From a virus, in IMG/VR virus record IMGVR_UViG_3300006484_000019, positions 1 to 42,724 of that record: a DNA stretch of 42,724 nt. The stretch is one strand, 5' to 3'. The notes under the pieces are model-generated. The model had not been told where the DNA came from and made no database searches. It worked only from the letters and a program-made list of their open reading frames with translations. The position numbers and the translations under genes are program-made. This document shows positions 7,888 to 14,895 of the stretch, one piece after another (within the stretch, counting starts at the first letter, position 1; each line of letters opens with the position of its first letter).

Positions 7888-8297
7888 GATTAGTAAAAGA
7901 AATTATAATACATTGCTCTGCTACTAGAGAAGGACAAGATATACCAGTTGAAACAATTAAAGACTGGCATATAAATTCTAGGGGTTGGAGCGACATTGGC
8001 TATCATTTCTACATCGAGTTAGATGGAACTATTAAAAAAGGTAGAGATATAGACCGAATCGGAGCTCATTGCAAATCACATAATAGAAATAGCATAGGAT
8101 TATGTTATTGCGGAGGCGTTGAAGCAGATGGTAAGACTCCGAAGGATACTAGAACACAAAAACAGAAAGATAGTCTCTTACATGTGCTTAAAACACTTAA
8201 AGCAATGTACCCAGAGGCAGTTATTTATTCACACAACGAGTTTGCTAACAAGGCATGCCCGTCATTTGATGCAACAGGAGAGTATGAAAATATCTGA
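7884..8297 (+). CDS. N-acetylmuramoyl-L-alanine amidase, T7 lysozyme type (endolysin)
   Basis: 137 aa, close to the 151 of T7 lysozyme. Zinc ligands are readable: His10 (IIIHCSAT), His117 (YSHNEFA) and Cys125 (KACPSFD). The catalytic partners Tyr40 (GYHFYIELDG) and Lys123 match T7 Tyr46 and Lys128. Amidase_2 enzymes cut the bond between muramic acid and L-alanine in peptidoglycan. It has no signal peptide, so it needs a holin to reach the wall. It starts in the stop of the small membrane protein and overlaps the spanin-like gene by 14 bases, forming a compact lysis cassette. T7 lysozyme also inhibits T7 RNA polymerase, but nothing here shows that second role. Confidence 0.93.
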   Translation: MRLVKEIIIHCSATREGQDIPVETIKDWHINSRGWSDIGYHFYIELDGTIKKGRDIDRIGAHCKSHNRNSIGLCYCGGVEADGKTPKDTRTQKQKDSLLHVLKTLKAMYPEAVIYSHNEFANKACPSFDATGEYENI

Positions 8298-8640
8298 AAA
8301 CACAGAATTCAAAATTGATATAAAAACAGTAATAGGTATAATAATGTTAACAACAACTTTAGTTGGTATGTACTATACATTACAAGAAGATATTGATTTA
8401 GCTAAAAGAATGCCACCTACAGAGGTTAAGAGATTAGAGTATGACTTAAAAGAGAAATGGAATCATGCTAATATAGAAGATCTAAAAGAAAGAGTTGATA
8501 TGATGGAGCAAATGAATGATATATTATCTGAAGAAATTAAAGTGCTTTCTACACTTGTAAAAGATGGCACAAAGACCGACGGTAAACTAGATGAATTAGC
8601 TAAACAAGTTTTAGCGCTAAAATCAAAAAAACGTAAATAA
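8284..8640 (+). CDS. Membrane-anchored coiled-coil protein, i-spanin-like candidate
   Basis: 118 aa from ATG at 8284. I chose this start because upstream in-frame codons lie wholly inside the amidase gene in another frame and look like shadow sequence. A single N-terminal membrane segment covers about residues 13-32 (IKTVIGIIMLTTTLVGMYYT). It is followed by a long charged helix (about 45-110: EVKRLEYDLKEKW, LKERVDMMEQMNDILSEEIK) with heptad-like spacing. One membrane anchor plus a periplasmic coiled coil next to an endolysin is the usual i-spanin layout. No lipoprotein partner (o-spanin) was seen nearby. A holin-associated or virion membrane role is the alternative. Confidence 0.65.
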   Translation: MKISENTEFKIDIKTVIGIIMLTTTLVGMYYTLQEDIDLAKRMPPTEVKRLEYDLKEKWNHANIEDLKERVDMMEQMNDILSEEIKVLSTLVKDGTKTDGKLDELAKQVLALKSKKRK

Positions 8641-8816
8641 TGAGTTTTAATTTTAATATAAAATCTAAAGGTCTTGGAGATAGTATCCATAATTTTACAA
8701 CTTCAACTGGAATAAAAGCTGTTGTTGATAAAGTTAGTGAAGTTACAGGCAAGGACTGTGGCTGTGCGGGTAGACGAGAAAAATTAAATAAAAAATTTCC
8801 TTATAAAAATGTATAA
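8640..8816 (+). CDS. Small protein with C-terminal CGC motif
   Basis: 58 aa. Its ATG overlaps the preceding stop (TAATG) and its end overlaps the next gene by 8 bases. An N-terminal half that may form an amphipathic helix (GLGDSIHNFTTSTGIKAVVD) leads to KDCGCAGRREKLN at 38-50 and ends KKFPYKNV. Short proteins ending in this kind of CGC, arginine, LN, FPY pattern recur, as I recall, in marine phages, but I know of no function. The CGC could be a metal or redox site. Genetic coupling to lysis and metallopeptidase genes suggests a late role. Confidence 0.65.
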   Translation: MSFNFNIKSKGLGDSIHNFTTSTGIKAVVDKVSEVTGKDCGCAGRREKLNKKFPYKNV

Positions 8817-10227
8817 ACAAAAAAGAAATCCTTTTAATTCTCCGATTGTTAAAGTCGATATGGAAGATGGTGTTTTAGGTAAAGCCAATAAAGATGGTAC
8901 TATACATATAAATAAAGACGTTGTTGATCCAAAGCAAATTAAAGACATAGTTAAACATGAGTCTGTGCATATTGATCAAATGCAAAGAGGTGATTTAGAT
9001 TATAATGACAATAAAGTTATTTGGAAAGGAAAAGAATATTCCAGAGCCAAAATGAACGAGGGAGCTAAAAACTTACCATGGGAAAAAGAAGCTTATAAAA
9101 AAGCAGGTGATAGTCCATTGAATAAAACAGACTATGGTAAAAAACCAAAATCGAAAAAAAATAAAAATAAAAGCTTTTCTAAAAGAAAATATACAAAAGG
9201 ACCTAATTTAATAGATAAAATAAAAAATATAACTCCTACAAAATCTAAAAAAACAACAAGCAAAAAACCATCGTCAACTCTTCCATCAAATAAACCAGAA
9301 TTAGAAAAGCAAGAAACTCAAGTGCCAAAGATACAAGCTACAGTAAATAAAAATGCTTCAAAAGCAAGCACTGTACTTCCAACAGCTACAGTAACTCCGC
9401 CGCCAAGACGTAGCATGTCATCTTCTGATTTTACTTATGATAATACTACGGGCAAAAGAACTTACAATGTTGCTAGTACTGGTAATATAATATCGGGACA
9501 ACTTAGGGGTGGCAATGTGCAAACAGAAAATTATTTAAATAATAATAAAACAAGAAATATTCAAGGCCAAACTAATTTATCGCAAGTTGGTGATGCACTA
9601 TGGAAACAATATGAAAAAGACTATGGTCCTAATGTAGGTGGTTATAAAAATATTTTTGATTTTAAAAGAGATTTAAATAAAGACGTAGCTAATTACCAAG
9701 AACAAAGAGATGTTGCTGCTACTTCTTATGATTATTTTAATGACTTAGCACAAGTGCCAGGTAATCCTAATATGAGACAGTTCACTACTGATTCAGGATC
9801 GCAATACCAAGTTCAATGGCAAAGCCAAGACGATAAAAACCCTGTAGCAGGCTATCAATACTCTCAAGTAGACCCTACAACTGGAGAATTTTCTAAGTTT
9901 TTTAATCCTAGCGATGCTCAATTTAGTAGTAAAAGTAGGTCAGAAATAACAAACACTAGAAACAGGATGTTTGAAGATCAATGGAAAAATAGTCAGGAGA
10001 ATAATGATTTTAATAATAAATGGGGTGGCTCTAGAAATAGTACTCCTTCATCAGAAGGAACTGGTATAGGTTATGATCCAAATATGGAAAGCTGGTATGG
10101 TAAAGGCAGTAACGCAATGAATAATTTTCGTGGTCGTTTTTATCAAAACGATGCTCCAACAGATGGTTCAAGTACATTTAGGGTGGGCAACAAGGCTTAT
10201 AGATCTAACTCAGATAGGGTTGGTTAA
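8809..10227 (+). CDS. HExxH zinc-metallopeptidase-like protein with long disordered C-terminal region
   Basis: 472 aa. Residues 1-100 form a small domain with HESVH at 50-54 (His50, Glu51, His54: the zinc-binding HExxH signature) and a likely third ligand in PWEKEAY (Glu92 or Glu94). This layout fits a minimal gluzincin-type peptidase. Right after the domain comes DSPLNKTDYG (101-110), the same SPLN motif found in the proteins at 174 and 6180, and NPFNSP occurs at residues 7-12. Residues 110-472 are Lys-rich, then Asn/Ser/Gln/Thr-rich and probably disordered, with Tyr- and Trp-containing segments. It may be a virion-associated protease acting on maturation or on the cell envelope. Catalysis is inferred from the motif only. 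Confidence 0.75.
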   Translation: MYKQKRNPFNSPIVKVDMEDGVLGKANKDGTIHINKDVVDPKQIKDIVKHESVHIDQMQRGDLDYNDNKVIWKGKEYSRAKMNEGAKNLPWEKEAYKKAGDSPLNKTDYGKKPKSKKNKNKSFSKRKYTKGPNLIDKIKNITPTKSKKTTSKKPSSTLPSNKPELEKQETQVPKIQATVNKNASKASTVLPTATVTPPPRRSMSSSDFTYDNTTGKRTYNVASTGNIISGQLRGGNVQTENYLNNNKTRNIQGQTNLSQVGDALWKQYEKDYGPNVGGYKNIFDFKRDLNKDVANYQEQRDVAATSYDYFNDLAQVPGNPNMRQFTTDSGSQYQVQWQSQDDKNPVAGYQYSQVDPTTGEFSKFFNPSDAQFSSKSRSEITNTRNRMFEDQWKNSQENNDFNNKWGGSRNSTPSSEGTGIGYDPNMESWYGKGSNAMNNFRGRFYQNDAPTDGSSTFRVGNKAYRSNSDRVG

Positions 10228-10242
10228 TTTATTTAATGTATT

Positions 10243-10689
10243 ATGAAAAAAAAATTTAACGAAACTAAAATAGGGGCTTTTTTAGCCAACAAAGCGCCTA
10301 AGGTACTGCAGGCTTTAGGAGACGTTCTACCCAACCAAGGAACGCTTGGAGTAGTAAAAAATCTTATATCAAGTGATAATAAGATTAAAGCCGCTGATAA
10401 AGAAATGGCAATGAAGTTAATAGAACAAGATGTGGCTGAAATGAAAGAAGTTTCTAGCAGGTGGAAAAGCGATATGAAAAGCGATTCTTGGCTTTCTAAA
10501 AATACAAGGCCGCTAGCTCTTATATTTTTAACAGCTTCTGCAGTATTTATGATGGCTGTAGATTCTTTTCACTTACAATTTGATGTTGATGAAGCTTGGA
10601 TAGAGCTTTTAAAAACATTATTAATAACAGTTTACGTAGCATACTTCGGTAGTCGTGGTGCTGAAAAAATAACAAAAATAAATAAATAA
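10243..10689 (+). CDS. Holin-like protein, GTA 3TM-holin type
   Basis: 148 aa. The soluble N-terminal helical region (residues 1-85, including the charged KAADKEMAMKLIEQDVAEM) is followed by SWLSKNTRPLALIFLTASAV and a second hydrophobic segment LLKTLLITVYVAYFGSRGAEK. Membrane segments are about 91-107 and 119-136. An N-terminal helical region, a TRP turn, two or three membrane helices and a GxRGxEK end are typical of the 'holin of 3TMs, gene-transfer release' family. It follows the lysis region, 16 bases after the metallopeptidase-like gene. Likely permeabilises the inner membrane for the amidase. Confidence 0.75.
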   Translation: MKKKFNETKIGAFLANKAPKVLQALGDVLPNQGTLGVVKNLISSDNKIKAADKEMAMKLIEQDVAEMKEVSSRWKSDMKSDSWLSKNTRPLALIFLTASAVFMMAVDSFHLQFDVDEAWIELLKTLLITVYVAYFGSRGAEKITKINK

Positions 10690-10690
10690 A

Positions 10691-11245
10691 ATGAACGGAT
10701 TAAACGGAAATGAAGCGGCTCAACCAAGAGTATTTGCTCACGATGCTGTACCATTAAATATGTCAGTTAGTACTGGATCTACTTTTGGTTTTGCTAAAAA
10801 ATTAGAAATAAGCAGTGACAACGCTACTGGTTACACTTTAAATGAAGTAGTTCAAGACTCATCACTAAAAGTAAAAATACAAATAATTAGTTTAAAACCA
10901 AGTGGTAAAATTGGAGCTATTAGAATAGTAAATCCAGGCACTGGGTGTCAGGTTGGTTCGGTAATATCTTTTACTCCATCTTCTGGAACTGGAACTACAA
11001 GTATTATTGTAAGAGAACTAGGTTTACCTGGTACAGACCAAAGAGGAGCTTGTCTTTTTGTGGGAGGCGCTGGAACTACTGGTACTATATGTGTAAAAAT
11101 GGAAAGCGGTGATGTGGTAACTTTTAAAGGTGTAACAGCTGGAAGCTTTTTGCCTATATTAGCAGTTGATGTTCTTAGAACTGCAACGGACGCTACTGGA
11201 ACTGCTACTGCAACAGACGTTACAGACGTAATAGCACTATATTAA
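10691..11245 (+). CDS. Small structural protein, tail or decoration-like
   Basis: 184 aa, beta-rich, low in charge, with many Gly, Ser, Thr and Val residues. The end (GDVVTFKGVTAGSFLPILAV, then VLRTATDATGT and VTDVIALY) is typical of phage decoration or tail structural proteins with a final strand. The middle (GAIRIVNPGTGCQVGSVISF) resembles a surface beta domain. It begins 2 bases after the holin-like gene and precedes fibre genes. Virion location is inferred; the precise role (head decoration or tail fibre accessory) cannot be told. Confidence 0.65.
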   Translation: MNGLNGNEAAQPRVFAHDAVPLNMSVSTGSTFGFAKKLEISSDNATGYTLNEVVQDSSLKVKIQIISLKPSGKIGAIRIVNPGTGCQVGSVISFTPSSGTGTTSIIVRELGLPGTDQRGACLFVGGAGTTGTICVKMESGDVVTFKGVTAGSFLPILAVDVLRTATDATGTATATDVTDVIALY

Positions 11246-11248
11246 TAT

Positions 11249-11425
11249 ATGAAAATGGGTATGGGGTTTCCACTCCCCGACATATCTAATTTACCTGGAC
11301 CTTCAAGGCCTGGTGGCGACACGCCAACGGATCCAACGGCGCCAACTAATTTTATAGAGCTTCAGTTGACTGCTTTTTTAGCTCAACTAGAAAATAGCTC
11401 TTTCGTTATAGGTTTAGAAAATTAA
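11249..11425 (+). CDS. Mini-protein with PD-LPG-SRPGG N-terminal module
   Basis: 58 aa, ATG at 11249, stop at 11425, in the short space between two larger structural genes. Its N-terminus (MKMGMGFPLPDISNLPGPSR) matches that of the 187-aa protein at 14896 (MKISLGMPIPDLGSLPGSRP): both have P-D-x2-x-LPG-x-x-R-PGG. After a proline/threonine linker (TPTDPTAPT) it ends in a short helix. It looks like a fibre-attachment module without a receptor-binding domain. It could be a real mini-protein or the remnant of a longer gene that lost its distal domain. Confidence 0.6.
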   Translation: MKMGMGFPLPDISNLPGPSRPGGDTPTDPTAPTNFIELQLTAFLAQLENSSFVIGLEN

Positions 11426-11430
11426 ATAAT

Positions 11431-14400
11431 ATGGCTAATGCAAAAATAAGTGATAACAGTATATTTGTTCCAAAAACAAATATAACAGATGTAGTAGGGT
11501 TAGCTGGTTATGACAATAGCGGTAATGTTAAAATATCTGGAACTCAATTAAAAGCTAGTGTGTTATCTGGTGCCATACAAACTATAGCAGCAACATCTCC
11601 TTTAGAAAGAACTACAGGGAATGACACAGTATTATCTATACTCGAAGTTAGTACAACTCAAGATGGTTATTTAAGCTCTAGTAATTTTACAGCGTTTAGC
11701 GATGCTGACGGAACTGTTAAGTCTGTTGGTGGAACTGGTACAGTCAGTGGTATAACTCTTTCTGGAACTGTCACAACCAGTGGTAGTCTAACGCTAGGTG
11801 GAACTTTAACTATACCGTCTGTAGATATTATAAGTTTTTTAGGCTATACACCATATAATAATACAAATCCATCTAACTTTACTTCTAACACTGGAACTGT
11901 AACTAACTTAGTTTTTAGTTCTCCATTAACTGGTGGAACCATAGTTAATTCAGGTACAGTAGGAATTACCGCGGCTAGCACCAATAGTGATGGTTATTTA
12001 ACTCAAAGCGATTGGAATACTTTTGATAGTAAAACAAGTTCTACTGGAACTGTAACTTCTGTTAGCGGTACAGGTACAGTAAGTGGCATAACTTTAAGTG
12101 GCACGGTTGATACTTCAGGAAGCTTGACTCTTGGAGGAACGCTATCTTTAACAAGTTCAGATGTAACAACTGGCTTAGGATTCACGCCTTATAATAATAC
12201 AAACCCCTCTGGTTTTACAAGCAACACTGGTACGGTAACTCAAGTAACAACAACTGCACCTTTATCAGGTTCAGTAACTTCAACTGGATCATTAAGTATA
12301 ACAAAAGCAGATACTAATACAGATGGATATTTAACGTCTACAGATTGGACTACTTTTAATAATAAAACTAGTTTTGCAGAACCTGGTATTTTTTCTGGCG
12401 GTGGAACACCAACTTTAGCGACAAATGTAACTGGCGCTGAAATAAGAACACTTATAGGCGCTGGAACTGGTGATGGAGACGTCACAGCGGACAGTACTAC
12501 TGCTTTTACCAATAAATCTGGTGCAATTTCTCAATGGACTAATGACGCAAACTATACTAATAATGTTGGAACCGTTACAGCTAACAATACTATAACTTTC
12601 ACCAATAAATCAGGTGATATAAGTCAATGGAATAATGACGCTGGTTATATTACAAGTGCTGGTGATAATACTTTTGTTACTGGAGCTGCTCTTTCTGGCG
12701 GAACACTTACTTTAACTAGAAATGATAGTGGAACAGTAACAGCTTCAGGATTCTTGCAAATAGGTGCAACCTCAAGTGATGCTTTAGCTGGCAATACCAC
12801 TACGATAACCACTCAACAGGCAGGAGAAATAACCACCAACACTGCTAAAACTGGTATTACAACAGCACAAGCAACTGCAATATCAGATAACACATTAAAA
12901 ACATCATTCCCTGGATTTGGTACAGTTTCTGGAAAAGCTTTAGAAGGTGATACAGTAATACCTACGGTTAATGATGGCACACTTACTATATCATTAAACG
13001 GCACAGATACAACTTTTTCTGCAAATCAATCTGGAGATTCAAGTGTGTCTATAACCACAGGCGATAGCGACAACTTCTACGTTACTGGGGCTTCTTATAC
13101 AGCTGGCACTTTAACACTTACTAGAAATGGTAGTTTAGCTAACGTTACAGCCAGTGGATTCTTACAAGTAGGTACAACCTCAAGTGATGCTTTGGCGGGG
13201 AATACAGTAACAATAACTGGTACCCAAGCAGGTGAAATATCAGCTAATACAGCAAAAACGTCATTTCCTGGATTTGGCACAACTAGTACTACGGCTTTAA
13301 AAGGCGATACAGTTATTCCACCAGCTGCTCCAGTTGACAGTGTTAATGGTGAAACAGGTGTTGTGGTTTTAACCACTAGTGATATAACTGAAGGTACTAA
13401 TTTATATTATACAGAAGCAAGAGTTACTGCCAACACAGCTGTTGCAGCCAACACAGCGAAGGAAGGTATAACTAATAGCCAAGCAAATCAAATAAGTGCT
13501 AATACATTAAAAGTTTCTGATACGGGTGTTCCTGCTTTATTAAATGAATCGGGAGATGTAGAGTTAGGTGTAGGTATTACTGCAGCCGAAGTTAGAGTAG
13601 CGATAGGCGCTGGAACATCTAACTTAGCTATTGGATCTTCAGCATCTGATGCTTTAGCAGGTAATACTACAATACCTACAAACACTAACCAATTAACTAA
13701 TGGATCTGGATTTTTAACTTCACTTTCAGGAGCAGTACTTACAACTGGAAATCAAACAGTAGCTGGTACTAAAACTTTTAGCAGCGACTTAATAGCTAGC
13801 AGCGATATTGGCATTGGCACTGCTAGTCCAATATCTCAGCTACACATAAGAAAAACTACTTCGCTAGGGCCAATAATACAATTAGAAAACGCGTACAATG
13901 GTTCAGGCGCTGACACTCTTATTAGATTTGGTGATAGTACTGAAAATTATTCTTATTCTGTAGGATCTGACGACTCAGCTAATTCATTTAGAATATCATA
14001 CAATGGAACATCTTACAACGGCGCTGTTCCAGGAACAAATGATTTTTTAATTTTTAGTACATCTGGAAATGCAGAAATACCTAATGGTGATTTAAAAGTA
14101 ACTTTAGGGTCTATAGCTGTAGGTAGTATAAGTAATTCTGCTACAGACGGCAGAATAGATGCTTCAAACGATGTTGTAGCTTTCTCTACTTCTGATATTA
14201 GATTAAAGGATAATATCAAAACTATTGACAACGCTTTAGATAAAGTAAAAAGTATACAAGGTATAGAATTTGACTGGATAGAGAAAGAAAAGGTTCATGG
14301 CAATAGTGGACACGATATAGGTGTTATAGCTCAAGAAATAGAAAAAGTATTACCAGACGTTGTCACTACTAGAGATAGCGGTTATAAAGCTGTTAAGTAC

Positions 14401-14475
14401 GAAAAAATTGTACCATTACTAATAGAAGCTATAAAAGAATTGTCAAATCAAGTTAACGAATTAAAAAATAAATAA
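11431..14475 (+). CDS. Large tail fibre protein with C-terminal S74 intramolecular chaperone/autocleavage domain
   Basis: 1014 aa. The N-terminal anchor (NSIFVPKTNITDVVGLAGYD, then NVKISGTQLKASV) is of the same type as in the genes at 1433 and 2472. Residues about 90-700 are Gly/Thr/Ser-rich repeats, including a 64-residue unit in two copies and shorter SDALAGN units. From about residue 790 a distal head-like region begins. The end (residues 921 onward, SDIRLKDNIKT, IGVIAQEIEKVLPDVV, YEKIVPLLIEAIKEL) is a clear peptidase S74 domain. This domain assembles the trimer and then cuts itself off using a Ser-Lys dyad, here probably Ser921 and Lys926. It is expected to be the main receptor-binding fibre. 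Overlaps the next gene as TAATG. Confidence 0.92.
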   Translation: MANAKISDNSIFVPKTNITDVVGLAGYDNSGNVKISGTQLKASVLSGAIQTIAATSPLERTTGNDTVLSILEVSTTQDGYLSSSNFTAFSDADGTVKSVGGTGTVSGITLSGTVTTSGSLTLGGTLTIPSVDIISFLGYTPYNNTNPSNFTSNTGTVTNLVFSSPLTGGTIVNSGTVGITAASTNSDGYLTQSDWNTFDSKTSSTGTVTSVSGTGTVSGITLSGTVDTSGSLTLGGTLSLTSSDVTTGLGFTPYNNTNPSGFTSNTGTVTQVTTTAPLSGSVTSTGSLSITKADTNTDGYLTSTDWTTFNNKTSFAEPGIFSGGGTPTLATNVTGAEIRTLIGAGTGDGDVTADSTTAFTNKSGAISQWTNDANYTNNVGTVTANNTITFTNKSGDISQWNNDAGYITSAGDNTFVTGAALSGGTLTLTRNDSGTVTASGFLQIGATSSDALAGNTTTITTQQAGEITTNTAKTGITTAQATAISDNTLKTSFPGFGTVSGKALEGDTVIPTVNDGTLTISLNGTDTTFSANQSGDSSVSITTGDSDNFYVTGASYTAGTLTLTRNGSLANVTASGFLQVGTTSSDALAGNTVTITGTQAGEISANTAKTSFPGFGTTSTTALKGDTVIPPAAPVDSVNGETGVVVLTTSDITEGTNLYYTEARVTANTAVAANTAKEGITNSQANQISANTLKVSDTGVPALLNESGDVELGVGITAAEVRVAIGAGTSNLAIGSSASDALAGNTTIPTNTNQLTNGSGFLTSLSGAVLTTGNQTVAGTKTFSSDLIASSDIGIGTASPISQLHIRKTTSLGPIIQLENAYNGSGADTLIRFGDSTENYSYSVGSDDSANSFRISYNGTSYNGAVPGTNDFLIFSTSGNAEIPNGDLKVTLGSIAVGSISNSATDGRIDASNDVVAFSTSDIRLKDNIKTIDNALDKVKSIQGIEFDWIEKEKVHGNSGHDIGVIAQEIEKVLPDVVTTRDSGYKAVKYEKIVPLLIEAIKELSNQVNELKNK
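11710..12237 (+). repeat. Two 192-bp (64-codon) in-frame repeats in the fibre gene
   Basis: Copies lie at 11710-11901 and 12046-12237. Both encode GTV-SV-GTGTVSGITLSG, a TSGSLTLGGTL segment, a variable strand and YNNTNPS-FTSNTGTV. The two copies have the same length and near-identical protein sequence but many silent base differences. The duplication is therefore old or kept by selection for the fold. Further downstream, SGFLQ-G-TSSDALAGN units recur near 12745 and 13150, with a shorter one at about 13630. Repeats of this kind lengthen or shorten fibre shafts by recombination. Confidence 0.85.
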
Positions 14476-14870
14476 TGGCTCTACCAACGTCAGGTCCGTT
14501 ATCTATGAGTGCTATAGCTACAGAATTTAGCCAAGCAAGCTCTAATATGTCTTTGTATACTTTTGGCTCTACATTACCAACACCTACAGTGACTAGTAAT
14601 ATAGAACTAGCTAATGACTTTTATGGTCAGTCTGCTAGTAGTTGCACTTCTTTTTCTGGTAGTGAGCAGTCAAAAGAAGCTTGTGAACTAGATCCAGAAA
14701 TCACTTACTACCATAACGGTTCTGGTACTTACCCAGTGGTTAATGATAATGTTTTTACCGATAGTAGTTGTGGTGAGGCTCTTTCAGAAGGATCTTATAA
14801 AATGGCTAATGACAATATAATGGTAATTGAAGGCGAGAGTGGTGAGGTAACATCTACTTTCTCATGCTAG
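14475..14870 (+). CDS. Fibre-associated protein: LPTSGPLSMS N-terminal module plus cysteine-bounded domain
   Basis: 131 aa. The first 20 residues (ALPTSGPLSMSAIATEFSQ) are an N-terminal module I know from many phage structural proteins, probably an attachment peptide. Residues about 58-131 form a domain between Cys70 and Cys131: YYHNGSGTYPVVNDNVFTD, EGSYKM and GEVTSTFSC. Two more copies of it occur in the next protein. Extra cysteines are at 57 and 99. It is the smallest member of the adhesin-like set and overlaps the large fibre gene as TAATG. A tail-tip or fibre-cap function in host recognition is inferred. Confidence 0.7.
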   Translation: MALPTSGPLSMSAIATEFSQASSNMSLYTFGSTLPTPTVTSNIELANDFYGQSASSCTSFSGSEQSKEACELDPEITYYHNGSGTYPVVNDNVFTDSSCGEALSEGSYKMANDNIMVIEGESGEVTSTFSC

Positions 14871-14895
14871 TAAAAAAATTAAAATAAAAAATAAT

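Noticed and set aside
8119-8283. Longer N-terminal extension of the spanin-like protein
   Set aside because: This part lies inside the amidase gene out of frame and encodes an unlikely composition. The ATG at 8284 gives a membrane segment 13 residues from the start and a short natural overlap.
10367-10381. Second copy of TATCAAGTGATAATA as an operator
   Set aside because: It lies inside the holin-like coding region and encodes ordinary residues (Ile-Ser-Ser-Asp-Asn). It is kept only as a caution against reading the copy at 3574-3588 as a unique operator.
11710-12237. Repeats considered as a CRISPR array or mobile element
   Set aside because: The units are long, in-frame, protein-coding and without spacers. 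They are fibre shaft repeats.
12003-14231. Several reverse-strand frames under the 1014-aa fibre gene
   Set aside because: They mirror Gly/Thr-rich repeats (Val/Pro-rich products) and vanish where the repeats end. No promoter, start context or domain supports them.
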